A stretch of DNA of 64,000 nucleotides from Episyrphus balteatus (GCF_945859705.1 NC_079135.1:121153551-121217550); one strand, 5' to 3'; counted from the first letter of the stretch, positions 49,401-58,561 are shown. The notes: generated by a model not told the origin, from the letters alone. Program-made: numbers and translations.

Positions 49401-51335
49401 AATGCTAACCGTGCACACTTTCAGTTTTGGCTAATAGAATAATTCTGACAATGGATACGAGTTCAGAATTTCTAACACCTTCAGAAAAGTAAAATTCTGT
49501 TGAACTGTATTGTCAGTACTTCCGGAATCTGAGAAATATATACAAAAAAATCGTTATTTTTAGATAACTTCATATAGTGTTTACTCAAAAAGGGGCAAAC
49601 ATGGGCACCACTTTTTTAATTGACACGAAAGACGACACTCTCAACAATAAAGGGACACCAAAAACAAAGCGCCACTTCACACTTTTGTGAACTTTTTCTT
49701 AACGAGTTTGTATGACGCACACAAAAAACGAATGATTTTAAAGACACCGAATTCGAATAATTTTTTCAAACAAACTAGACACTCATAATTCAAAAGAGGA
49801 ATGAGAATCGAAAGCTTCCCTTTTGCTTGTAATTCCATATTTATTTCAAATTTTTATCTTTTGATTTAACGAAATAGCACTTAAAACTTGAAACACAGAC
49901 AAGAGCTAGAAAAAGGTAAATAACGAATAATTTCGTCAATGGCGACATTTTAAAGTGTAGTTACTCACCGCGTTAGACTTAAACCGTGGAATAAAAACCG
50001 GTGTTGTGTAGCTTATTAATCCCTTTATTAAAGTAAATTTGTATTTGGCAGTTCGGTACAATTTGAAAATAGCTATTTTTGCCAGCTTTTGATACCATTG
50101 GCCACACTGTGCGACATTTAAATGCTCTGTAAGTATTTTCAGCTCTATGCGAATTATTTCTGGGTTGAATATCTTTTTTGATCGGAATAAAGGTCTTCTA
50201 TACATTTTACATGTCTAATTTTGTCTCTTTTTTCGTTAAATAAAAAAAAATGCACTTTTTCTTTAATGGAGACATATCTACATTTCGATGACTACCTACT
50301 TTATAAAATTTTGTCAAAAATCGAATTTTTCGAAAAAAGTGAATTAACAAGGTTTGCATCTTTAACCGATGTAATTTGTCTTTTTTAACAAACCTGCGTG
50401 TTTGCAGCTGGCCCAGCTGTTGTATACATCAAAGTAGGATTCGAGTGGACCAAGACTTGCTGCTTATCAACACTTTGCAGTGTCAACACTTGTGGAACTT
50501 GTTGCACCATCGGCTGAATTGCCGTTGGTTTACTACGAATATTTTCACCCGAATGTTTATGATGAGAAGACGACGAAGAAGAAGAAGATGATGGATGATG
50601 TGGAGGAGGTGTCGACTTCGGAGTAACAACTGGAGTCTGTTGTTTAATTATTGTCGCTGCCGCCGTTTTATTGTCCACCACCGGTAGCTGGGGACTAACA
50701 GCATTTTGAAAAACAAAAGTCTGTGTTGTCATAGGCTGAGTTGTAGTATAAACAATTTGCTGTCCGACAGATGGCACTGTCGGCGGAGCAATTTGATTAA
50801 TTTGAGTGATATTCACCGTTGTGGTAGGTAAGGGGGAAGGATTCTGGGCCATGATGGGAGGCGATGCAGATGGCAACTGTGTTTTCAAACAAATCGGGGC
50901 AGAGTTTACCATCGTTGTGGGAATGATGTTAAGGGAGTTATTAGAGGAACATGTTGGAGAATTAAAATTCGAGCCCATCAATGGGTCACTAATTAAAGAC
51001 TTATAAAGGCCACCAGCTACCGGAGAAGCAGGCACCATTGATTCTTGTTTGACAACTGGTTTGGGTAAATCCACATCGAATTGTGGTGACCCGGGTAAGA
51101 CAACATCGTCATTCAAATCGACCATGTCCATGTCATTGAGGAAACTATTCAACATGTCTGAAGGGAGCAACTCCAGATTAAAATCCATTTCATATGCAAC
51201 CACCTCATCATCATGAATCTTACCTGCTGGAATCATTTCTTTGATTAAAGAAATTGCATCTTCTTCTTTGAATAGATCTAATGAGTCCACCATGCCGCTG
51301 GAGATGAATTCTCCCATGTCCAGCGATGGATCCAT
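40081..51335 (-). CDS. SREBP: Sterol regulatory element-binding protein
   Basis: Nine coding exons on the minus strand, about 1181 residues (Drosophila SREBP is about 1110). SREBP is an ER-membrane bHLH-zip factor escorted by SCAP to the Golgi, cut by S1P and S2P, and then enters the nucleus to activate fatty-acid synthesis genes; in flies it answers to phosphatidylethanolamine rather than sterol. Visible: acidic activation domain at the start (residues 1-80), Ser/Pro/Gln-rich linker, basic region at 353-368 with HNAIERRYR including the SREBP-specific Tyr (364), helix-loop-helix and zipper to about 420, TM1 at about 521-536 preceded by SRLTLC (S2P cut context, Leu-Cys) and ending in the helix-breaking Asn-Pro (534-535), a luminal loop with RNIL (558-561, the S1P RxxL pattern), TM2 at about 577-600, and the long C-terminal SCAP-binding domain. 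Every splice join keeps frame. Confidence 0.96.
40508..40675 (-). CDS. SREBP: SREBP coding exon 8
   Basis: 56 residues, LFQLLTCDWILETRTQVWEN to LRHIVEDIP. Acceptor TTTCTAG|CT, donor ATTCCT|GTAAGA. The LLxCDWxLxxRTxxW pattern is conserved in SREBPs. Confidence 0.93.
40676..42570. other. SREBP intron 8, invaded by a LINE
   Basis: The longest intron in the 3' half of the gene. Its 41640-42190 part holds reverse-transcriptase remnants. About 41073-41399 on the minus strand contains an open, partly hydrophobic frame that I cannot assign. Confidence 0.6.
41640..42190 (+). pseudogene. Decayed non-LTR reverse transcriptase (LINE relic)
   Basis: Broken by frameshifts and stops, but the order of motifs is that of a LINE polymerase: IDQIFKLK at about 41771-41794, then IIHFKTVYDSTHCEK and LVIPEKLFRCVEYN (the region around the first catalytic Asp, FKxAYDS-like) at about 41829-41936, and near the end RQRGRPNLWCQSIE at about 42138-42179, resembling the RGRPxxRW...VE tail of many insect LINEs. 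Plus strand, antisense to SREBP. Clade not determined. Confidence 0.6.
42571..42694 (-). CDS. SREBP: SREBP coding exon 7
   Basis: 124 bases, ANPELKNPEKQTVMKLCDTG to CNKITPAKGLKL. Acceptor TTTTTAG|GG, donor AAATTG|GTGAGT. Confidence 0.92.
42763..43157 (-). CDS. SREBP: SREBP coding exon 6
   Basis: C-terminal regulatory domain, EYREHLLLKAIQCLVGAS through IEWWSNVLIVSVHWLLGEDE. Ends two bases into a Leu codon at ATTTT|GTAAGT. Confidence 0.94.
43221..43829 (-). CDS. SREBP: SREBP coding exon 5
   Basis: 203 residues of the cytosolic C-terminal domain, including LTSWQFIRFFFHRIWIGRWL, a conserved segment of animal SREBPs. Acceptor CATAAAG|GG, donor CTTAAG|GTAAGT. Confidence 0.94.
43892..44079 (-). 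CDS. SREBP: SREBP coding exon 4 (TM2)
   Basis: Opens VGNLFSWQSVSTS and carries the second membrane helix (ILLWTLNIIFMFGCLVKLL) and start of the regulatory domain. Acceptor TTTCGCAG|TT, donor ACACAG|GTTTGT. Confidence 0.94.
44139..44793 (-). CDS. SREBP: SREBP coding exon 3 (bHLH-zip, TM1, S1P loop)
   Basis: Encodes the DNA-binding region (VKEVKRSAHNAIERRYRTSI), helix 2 and zipper, a basic patch (KKKRK), the SRLTLC/TM1/Asn-Pro segment, and the luminal loop with RNIL. Donor AGCT|GTAAGT, ending one base into a Phe codon. Confidence 0.96.
44794..47382. other. SREBP intron 2
   Basis: Non-coding. Contains the MITE at 46368-46623; nothing else recognised. Confidence 0.6.
46368..46623. mobile_element. 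MITE with AATTGAAGGGTCCAGG ends
   Basis: AATTGAAGGGTCCAGGGGAA at the left and the reverse complement of TTCTCCTGGACCCTTCAATT at the right, 256 bases apart. No coding capacity. Confidence 0.7.
47383..47484 (-). CDS. SREBP: SREBP coding exon 2
   Basis: 102 bases, NIHALVNGTLLATTRIPMVI to INRVQPK, directly preceding the basic region. Acceptor TTAACAG|AA, donor CCAAAG|GTAAAT. Confidence 0.93.
48434..48620. mobile_element. Small foldback element, GCCCAGTTCC ends
   Basis: Left GCCCAGTTCC then TAGTCTACTAATAGTAG; right TAGTAAACTAATAGTAGTAC then GGAACAGGGCC, an imperfect inverted pair. Contains GTGCGTTCCATTGAAAATCG, shared with 11690-11890. Confidence 0.6.
49062..49510 (+). mobile_element. Partial CACTGGTCAACAAA family element
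   Basis: Starts CACTGGTCAACAAATTCAAC and follows the left arm of the 16394 element: AAGAACCAAAACATACTTTT, GGATGCTGAACTTGAATCC, TTGGAATATTACCGTTA. The right end is not clear. Confidence 0.65.
50394..51335 (-). CDS. SREBP: SREBP coding exon 1
   Basis: 314 residues from MDPSLDMGEFISSGM: acidic/hydrophobic activation domain followed by a Pro/Thr/Gln-rich linker with a nine-Ser run and His-rich patch (HHPSSSSSSSSSHHKH). Donor CACGCAG|GTTTGT, phase 0. Confidence 0.94.
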
Positions 51336-52654
51336 GTCCGAGTCAATATTTATGTATTTCTTTTTTATTTATATTTTCTCTCTTAGCACTTCTTCTGTGT
51401 TCACTTGTTTTTTTCTATGTGATGAAACCAATATAAAAAATTATTACATGCATTTGCAGTTTCTTTTTTTTTTTATTTTCACATTAGACACATAGGGAAA
51501 AGGGAGAGAGGTGGAATGTGTGTGGGGAAAAATTAAGAGGAAAAAAAATAATAGAAAAAAAGTGACTGACCAATCAGAAAACGTTGTTTGGATCATACGA
51601 TATGACGTCACGCCGTTTTGTCGTCGTCTCTTCGTCGTCGTTTGTTATAACCCCAAAATTAATTACGCACATAGAAAATTAGATTGTTTTTTATGTTCAT
51701 TACAATTCTTTTGAATTCAAACATTTTCACTGATATCGACAAATATACTTGGTCGATTTCAAAACATTGTCTTGTTGATTAAACGATTACGTTTCTAATG
51801 TTAATTGTAAAATGAATGAATAATAATTTTTCTCAATATTTGCAAGGCGAATAGGTTTGATTCACTTAACCCGTGTGTTGCGTCAGTTTTTGATTTTTTG
51901 CAAAAAAAAATATAAAACTGTCATAAAAAGAACGGTTTTCCACTGAACGGATTTTTTTTACAGCGAGAAAACAGCTGTTTTTTGACAGTCCACATCATCG
52001 GTGGAACTGTTTGATTAAAATTTTGATGAGGAATTAAGGCCTTGTTCACATTGGAATAAAAAGTAAAAAAAAAATATCAAAAATTATTTTGTGATGGTTT
52101 CCCGGAATGGAAAAATTACAAAAAAAAGCCTTCAATACATTGGCTACTTTCTGCAAAAGTAGAAAAGTAGTGAAAAAAAAAACGTATAGACCTTGTATAG
52201 TGCTTGCTTCAGTATTTAATTGCTTATAAAAGTTCGAACTTGTTTAACAACTTGTAATAAGTTGTTTAAATACTGTTAAAGTAACTTAACCGAAGAAAGC
52301 TTGTTTTTCGGATAAGCTTCGATTAATGAACTTAGAAGTTTTACAGAAATTACCAAGTTTTGTATTTGTTTCTGGCTTTGAAATTGAATAATCAATTTTT
52401 ATCGCCGTTTCATATGAAAACCTACGCCTATTGAACAGGATTGTAAAAAATCATTTTATTTTTAATGTATTTGCTCTACAGTACAAATTTTTTTAAAAAA
52501 TATTTATTGCAAATGAAAAAAATTTGCATTTAAAATAAAATTTTTACTGAAAATAAAAATATTTTGCATTGAAGAAAAAATTTTATGCAAATAAAATATT
52601 TTCTACATTGAAAAAAAGTTCAATGCAAAATGTGTGCAATATTTTTTTTCTTAG
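51336..52654. other. SREBP 5' region and intergenic
   Basis: Presumed SREBP 5' UTR and promoter to about 51700, then AT-rich DNA. From about 52490 it becomes a series of AATTTGCATT / TTTGCAATAAA blocks that repeat in inverted order at 52930-53190. Confidence 0.5.
51603..51610. promoter_or_regulatory. CRE palindrome upstream of SREBP
   Basis: A perfect TGACGTCA, about 270 bases upstream of the SREBP start codon, in a locally G+C-richer stretch (51600-51650) that may be the promoter. Binding by a CREB/ATF factor is inference. Confidence 0.45.
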
Positions 52655-53190
52655 AGCCAGTTGTACAGTTTAATCCGTGGTTCAGCAACTTTTATCTTCT
52701 GAAATCGGTGACAAGGTTCCGGTTTAGCACTGGTGCAAGGTCCACATATATAAAAATAGCCACATCCATGCTTGAACCGAAGTTGACTCGCAGCTAATCC
52801 GCCGAAATCGGTGGGTTAAATTTCTGATCCGAGGCTGAGCCATGTTTGTACAACTGGCCCCTATGAGTTTGACGTATGGTCAAATAGCCAAAACTGTAAG
52901 AAATTTGAAGAGTATTAAATAAAATATTTAATGCACAAATTTAGCATTGAATTTTTTTTTTCAATGCAGAAAATTTTTATTTGCAAAAAACATTTATTTT
53001 CAATGCAAATTTTTTTCATTTGCAATAAAATTTTTTATAATTTTTAATTGCAATAAATATTTTTTTTTTCAATGCAAATATTTTTCAGTTGCAATAATTT
53101 TTTTTAAAGCAAATATTTTTCAGCTGCAATAAACTTTTTTTTTAATGAAAATATTTTTCATCTGCAATAAATATATTTTTTTAAATTTCA
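52490..53190. repeat. AT-rich inverted array of TTTGCAATAAA / ATGCAAAT blocks
   Basis: The left block (52490-52640) has ATTTGCATT and TTTATGCAAATAAA; the right block (52930-53190) has repeated CAATGCAAATTTTTTTCATT and TTGCAATAAA, reading as inverted relatives. A separate MITE lies at the centre. Confidence 0.6.
52655..52858. mobile_element. MITE with GCCAGTTGTACA ends
   Basis: AGCCAGTTGTACAGTTTAAT at the left, ATGTTTGTACAACTGGCC at the right. Inside, GAAATCGGTG occurs twice. About 205 bases, richer in G+C than the flanks. Confidence 0.7.
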
Positions 53191-53368
53191 AATGCTTTTT
53201 TTTTTAATTGTATTTTACAACATTGCTATTGAATAATCTACACTAATAGATAATAGAAAAATAGTAGAAAAGTTGTTTGAAAAATCCTCTTTAACGCAAC
53301 TAACACAAATGGCTAAATTTGATTCCTTTTCAAAAAAAGCATTAATTTTGAATAGTGGTAGAAATTTA

Positions 53369-53541
53369 AGGCTTGGCCACACCGGAGGGTATGCGGTAGC
53401 GGTACGGGTAGAGGTAACGGTACTTGTATGAAGAAAATTCCAAACTGACATATCAACGTTCAGATGTGGAATTTTTTTCATACAAATATCGTTACCGCTA
53501 CCCGTACCTCTACCGCATACCCTCCGGTGTGGCCAAGCCTT
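53369..53541. mobile_element. Near-perfect foldback, AAGGCTTGGCCACACCGGAG ends
   Basis: Two arms of about 75 bases, almost exact reverse complements, separated by about 25 bases. GTAGCGGTACGGGTAGAGGT in the left arm corresponds to GTAGAGGTACGGGTAGCGGT in the right, the main difference. Would form a strong RNA hairpin if transcribed. Confidence 0.85.
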
Positions 53542-53576
53542 TAAACCCAAATTTTAACATGATTCAAACGGCCTAA

Positions 53577-54388
53577 TAGCCTTTTCACACCAAGCCAAAA
53601 ACGTGGTTTTTGCGAAAAACCCCAAAAACCTATATCAAAAACACAAGTTTTTCCATACATTTTTCATAAACCACAAGTTTTCGTAAAACACAAGTTTTTG
53701 ATTAAACTCGCCAAAAACCTGAAAATGAAAACATTCAACTCCAAACGAAATAACCAAACAAACCTTTTGAGGAATTCAGCAACAATTCAGCAGACAAAAA
53801 AAAAAGAACTGACAGCAGACAAAAAAAAAAGAACTGACAGGCAAAGATAACTAATTGTTTTACAAATGCGGTTTGTTGATTTTTTTTTATTTGATAATAT
53901 AAATCAAATTTATTTTTTTATTTCTTTAATTAATTATAGAAAATGGAAGAGTAGAAAAAATACACACAAAAAAAATGTGGGGGACCGAAGATGAAGAGTT
54001 CCTGTTGGAACATTGGGCTGAAAAGGAGCGACAGCTCAAAAGCAGAAGAAAAAAAGGTCATATATATTTACATCAAAATGGCTTAAGAATTTGAGGGTCG
54101 GCCAATATATTATTCTCCGGAAGAAATTAAAATTAAACTACACAATTTAACGACCAAATAAATAAAATTATATTTAAATTGTCAGAATTCATTTTATTTG
54201 ATCAATTTTGTGAGCTCAAAAGCTGATTTAAACAACAAAAATAAAATCCCATCGAAAACTTGACATTTGAATGTCAAAAAATTTTAAACGTCAAACAAAA
54301 ACCTGTAAATTTGTGGTGTGAACGCTTTTCAGGTTTTTGAAAACTTTTTGCCATAAACCGCGTTTTTGGGTTTGGTGTGAAAAGGCTA
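53577..54388 (+). mobile_element. PIF/Harbinger-type transposon relic
   Basis: Terminal inverted repeats TAGCCTTTTCACACCAA plus an extended CCAAAAACG match, flanked by TAA on both sides (53574-53576 and 54389-54391). The remnant at about 53975-54160 encodes MWGTEDEEFLLEHWAEKERQ, then after a stop EFEGRPIYYSPEEIKIKLHN, the pattern of a Myb/SANT-like DNA-binding domain such as that of the second Harbinger protein. No transposase remains. Confidence 0.8.
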
Positions 54389-54621
54389 TAAGATCAGGAT
54401 AATTTTAAAGCAATTCACACACGGCCTTAAAAAAAAATCAATTTTCAAAATTAAAATCGAACATACCTAAAATATTTCACCACATTTGTTAAATTCCCCA
54501 CTGTCAACTAAATTCGTGGTGAATTAAAAAAAATCAAAACATCTTCACAAAATTCGCGCCAATTCATATTAATACTTTTTTCCAATTGAATAAAAACAAT
54601 TTCTCAAATAAATTTATAAAT

Positions 54622-55569
54622 ATGAGTTCCAAAAAACGTTCTCTACAAAAGAAATTTCCTTGCCGTGATAATGTCATTCACACCCTATACGAATTACTCG
54701 GTGATCCCGAGGAAACATTTCCTCCATCTATTTACTTTTATGGCCACTCGGGTACCGGCAAAACATCAATCTTGACCAAGTTCCTAAAACGTACACACTC
54801 CAAAACAATCATTCTTGATTGCATTGAATGTTACACAAGTAGAATTCTCTATGAGAATATCTTAAATAAATTCCATTCGCATCATTTGCGTAAAGAAGAT
54901 AATTTCGCTCCTTATATGAAATGTGAAACTCTCAAAGATTTCATAACTGATCTTCAACAAATCGGTGTTGATTCTGATAACAATGATGAAGAAGAAGAAA
55001 CATCTTCATACATTATCTGTTTAGATAATGCAGAGCGCGTCCGAGACATGGATGCAAATATTTTGCCAGCTTTCATGCGTTTACCCGAATTAACTGGTTT
55101 GAATATTTGTTGTATTCTTGTTTCACAATTGCCTTTTGAAAAGTATTACACAAAAATGGGACTTCCCGAACAAATGTCCATCTATTTACCACAATACAAT
55201 AAGAATGAAGTTCAAAAGATTCTTACTGATGACTTTGAAAGGGTTCGAGATCGACTTTTAAGTCGATTGAGAAAGAATCCTCCAATGCAATTGGCCGTTG
55301 ATATTGAACGAGCCGAGGAAACTATATCCGGTTTGACATCGGATTTTTATGGGAATTTTTTAAATGTCTTTTTGTCTGTCTTTTATAAGGCTTGTAGAGA
55401 TTTGCCAGAGTTAAAGGTTGTCTCAACAGATTGTTTTGATATTTATGTCGAACCTGTTTTGAATGGAACAATAGATAAGAATGATGTTTCTCGTCTTTGG
55501 AGACATATAACTAATCCTCTAAAGATTGCCTTAGCTCAGGTTTATATGAGAATGGATCAGGATACAGAG
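54622..55569 (+). CDS. Orc5: Orc5 coding exon 1
   Basis: 316 residues with the whole AAA+ core including Walker A and B; ends YMRMDQDTE at a GAG|GTAAGA donor. Confidence 0.95.
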
Positions 55570-58561
55570 GTAAGATTGACTTTTCCTTACTTTAATAAAT
55601 CATAGAATCTAATAAAAATAAATTTCTTAAACCTTGGATGAATTTAAAAGCCGTTTGCTGGAATCGAAACTTAAGCCTTTATGTTTAACATAAATCCTTA
55701 TGTGACAGTTTGCGCAGTAGAAAAATTAGAGAATAAGAATTTATGTTTAACTTAAATTATTTAATTTTCGTTTCAGCAAATGGCCCTAAATGGCCATTTG
55801 CTGAATCGAAACTTAAATAATTTATGTTGAACATACACTCTTATTCTTTACGTTTTACTCTACGTAAACTGTTACATAAGGATTTATGTAGAACTTAAAT
55901 GCTTAAGTTTCGATTCAGCAAACGGGTCTAAAGCAAAAGAGAAAAATTAGTGTTAATCTTAAAAAAATATTCAAATAATGAAATATTTCAAATATTGAAG
56001 TAACTCGTGAAAAGTACTAATTCGAACTTATTCGAAAAATCAAAGGGTGATAAATAAAATGCACGACTGGGTCGCACGAACTTGCTCTTAGGGCTAAGCT
56101 AGAACTACATCGAAACACAAAGTCAAAAAATGTATAAAAAGTAAACAAAAGTACAAAATAACAAAAAGAATTTTATTGATGTGACATTTAAAAATTAAAT
56201 TATATGAAAAATTAGAAACTTTTTTGTACTTTGTGTTTCTATGTAGTTCAGGAGACGAATTACGGCACACGATCATAAGTTAACGTTTTGACTATTTCTG
56301 TCTTTATTAAATTAGGGACACATAGCAACCATTCGTTAACGAACGTTTGCCGTAATTCGACCCCAGGCTTTCTTTAGAGCCGTTTTTTAAAGAAACTTAA
56401 TTATTTTTTAATTATTTTTTTTAAATAAAATTCTAAAAATAATTGGTATAACATTTTGTAGAAATCACTAATCAACATCTAAAACCAAAATTTCAAAAAA
56501 ATTCAATGTCCGGTTTTCGAAAATTTGGGTTTTCAATAAAAAAAATCAAAAATCCAGATCAATTAAAGTGTGAGGAGGTTATACCCCTCTTTAAAAAGGG
56601 TGATAGAAAAAATATGCTTAACTAACGATGTATATATCTCTATTCTCCCTACTTTTTCAAAAATATTTGAAAAACTAATGATAAAAAGAATTACTTCTCA
56701 CTTAAATAAAAACAAATTTTTTAACGAAAATCAATTTGGTTTCCGCTCAGGTAAATCAATTGAAGATGCCATTCTTAGGCGCTATGTAGTAACTTTATTG
56801 CAGCTCGAATAAAAATAAATCTATAAAGGCTATTTTAATCGATATGACGAAAGCATTCGATATGGTTGACCATGAGCTATTATTAAATAAGTTGTATAAT
56901 GCATGATTTAGAGGAGTAATTTTTCAATGATTAAAATTACATATACTTGAATGAAAGAGTTCAAATAGTTGTGGTTAACGGTATACATAGTAAAGCCCGA
57001 TTTTGTAAAAAGGGGAGTACCACAGGGATCTGTACTAGGCTTTTTGTTTTTCCTTATGAATATTCACTCAATTTTTGAGCTGTATTTGAATGGCCTTTCA
57101 ACGGCATTTGTAGATGATATATCATTTACCTACCAGTCAAATTCGAATTGAATTGCTTCTTGCTAATTGAAGAGGACCTTGAAGTACCTACTAAGAACTT
57201 GTTTTTTTAAACCACAAGTTAATTTTAAGTGTAAAAACTAAGTTCATGAATTTGAAAACAACTGGTCATCGTGTTTGTAATTATAATTTATTATTTCATG
57301 CTTCAAGTTGTAGCCAATTGACGTTTCCAATTCACGGTTGTGATAAACCTAATTTCCAACATAAATATTCTAAACTACAATACGGGTTATCTAGCTAGAG
57401 TGGTTCTTATGCAAATACTTTTAAGCCTGTATTGATTTCTCAAAAATACCCTAGTTCAAATTATTTGCAACAAAAAACGTTTTACTGAAAGTTAGCCCTT
57501 ATACCCATGTTTTTAAAGTGCTAAAAGAATTTTCAATGCAAAGTGGTAATATTTCTAGTAGGAAATCGCAGTTATACAATCTTGTAAATGAACCTAATGT
57601 CCACAAAACTCATTTCTCTAACTTTTATACTGCCAAAGCACCAAAATCGTTTAATAAATTACCTCTGGTTATCAGAAAAACTCAAAACTTTTACTCTTTC
57701 TCAAGAAAAATAAAAAACTGGCTTTTAACAATTGACTTAATTTCTATTGAAAACTATTGTTGAAATTTGTATCATAATTTTAAAATAAGAACATAATGTA
57801 TCATTTTGCTTCCTTTTTACGAATTAATTTGATAAATTTGTTTATCACTAAAATATTTATTGAATTAAGGTTTATTATCATATTACTCATTGCCTCCCAA
57901 CAAACGTTTCCTATTATTGTAATTTCAATTCACAAATGTATCATTCAACTGTAATTTAAAGTTAAAGAATGATAGATAGAATGAATATAAAAATGTTTTC
58001 TAATATTTTTTTACAGGTACGAGTTGAGGGTACATTTGAAGCCAACCAAAGTGTAAAAAAGCTAGCGCAGTCTTTAGAGCTGCCATACTATGGAAAATAC
58101 CTCTTAATCGCTGCATTCCTTGCTAGTCACAATTCAGCCAAAGAGGACAAGAGGTTATTTGTGAAACATCATGGAAAACAGCGAAAGCGATTGCAGACAG
58201 TGAATGCTAGAGCAAAAGTGAGTCAATCCTCATTCTTACTTAATTTTTGTATATCCTAATCTTTCCCCCAAATAAGGTCTCTGAAAAAATGTCAACCTCT
58301 TTGGGTCCAAAATCATTCAGCATTGATCGTCTGCTTGCAATTTTCTATGCTATTCTTGATGAGAAAGTTGGATTGACATGTAATCTCCTTGCCCAGATCT
58401 CAACTTTGGTTCATTTGAAGCTCCTAAGTTATGTATCGGGAGAGAATAATGTTGTAGAAGGTTCAGCCAAATTGCAATGCACTGTTGGCCTAGAATTCAT
58501 ATTATACATTGGAAAGGTAGTTGGTTTCAATGTGCGCCAGTACTTGTGCGATTTTATGTAA
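54622..58561 (+). CDS. Orc5: Origin recognition complex subunit 5
   Basis: Exons 54622-55569, 58017-58217 and 58277-58561, 477 residues (Drosophila Orc5 is about 460). Orc5 is an AAA+ subunit of the six-protein complex that marks replication origins and loads MCM helicase in the nucleus. Visible: KKFPCRDNVIHTLYELLGDP near the start, Walker A GHSGTGKT at 41-48, Walker B IICLDNAE at 131-138, sensor-like CCILVSQ at about 166, and the winged-helix C-terminal region including SLELPYYGKYLLIAAFLASH, SFSIDRLLAIFYAILDE and a VRQYLCDFM end. The start is the ATG giving MSSKKRSLQKKFPC. Donors ACAGAG|GTAAGA and GCAAAA|GTGAGT and acceptors TTTACAG|GT and AATAAG|GT are all phase 0. Intron 1 (2.4 kb) is full of mobile DNA; intron 2 is 59 bases. 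Converges on PolG2. Confidence 0.95.
55649..55927. mobile_element. Tandem pair of small foldbacks, GTTTGCTGAATCGAAACTTA
   Basis: Two adjacent palindromic units (about 55651-55788 and 55789-55925). Each is framed by TTTGCTGAATCGAAACTTAA-like sequence and its complement; the outer ends are CCGTTTGCTG and CAGCAAACGG. In Orc5 intron 1. Confidence 0.75.
56060..56560 (+). mobile_element. TGCACGACTGGGTCGCACG family, copy E (interrupted)
   Basis: Begins TGCACGACTGGGTCGCACGA then ACTTGCTCTTAGGG. Interrupted by a foldback at about 56101-56252 and unrelated sequence; family-like text (TTTAGAGCCGTTTTTTAAAG) resumes near 56376. The right end is lost. Confidence 0.65.
56101..56252. mobile_element. Small foldback, GAACTACATCGAAACACAAA
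   Basis: GAACTACATCGAAACACAAAG at the left and CTTTGTGTTTCTATGTAGTTC at the right, about 110 bases between them. Sits inside copy E. Confidence 0.7.
56560..57765 (+). pseudogene. Decayed non-LTR reverse transcriptase in Orc5 intron 1
   Basis: A 5'-truncated LINE with frameshifts and stops but all RT landmarks in order: EVIPLFKKGDRKN (about 56574-56612), ILPTFSKIFEKLMIKR, FNENQFGFRSGKSIEDAI (about 56723-56776), AILIDMTKAFDMVDHELL (about 56828-56880), KRGVPQGSVLG (about 57008-57040), AFVDDISF (about 57106, with FVDD where YADD is usual), and a C-terminal AKAPKSFNKLPLVIRKTQNF stretch near 57634. The motif style is that of CR1/Jockey-type elements. Non-functional. Confidence 0.85.
58017..58217 (+). 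CDS. Orc5: Orc5 coding exon 2
   Basis: 67 residues, VRVEGTFEANQSVKKLAQSL to VNARAK; acceptor TTTTTACAG. Confidence 0.94.
58277..58561 (+). CDS. Orc5: Orc5 coding exon 3
   Basis: 94 residues, VSEKMSTSLGPKSFSIDRLL to the stop at 58559-58561; winged-helix end of the protein. Confidence 0.94.
   Translation, partial: VSEKMSTSLGPKSFSIDRLLAIFYAILDEKVGLTCNLLAQISTLVHLKLLSYVSGENNVVEGSAKLQCTVGLEFILYIGKVVGFNVRQYLCDFM

Larger units (their letters stand above)
47485..50393. other. SREBP intron 1
   Basis: Non-coding. Holds the foldback at 48434-48620, a relative of the CACTGGTCAACAAA element (49062-49510), and a long A tract at about 48189-48214. Confidence 0.6.

Noticed and set aside
50376..50591. Plus-strand frame ending in a run of Arg
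   Set aside because: Antisense of the SREBP Ser-rich linker codons; SREBP on the other strand explains it.
54586..54621. Upstream in-frame extension of Orc5
   Set aside because: It begins at TTG, not ATG; the ATG at 54622 gives the expected N-terminus.
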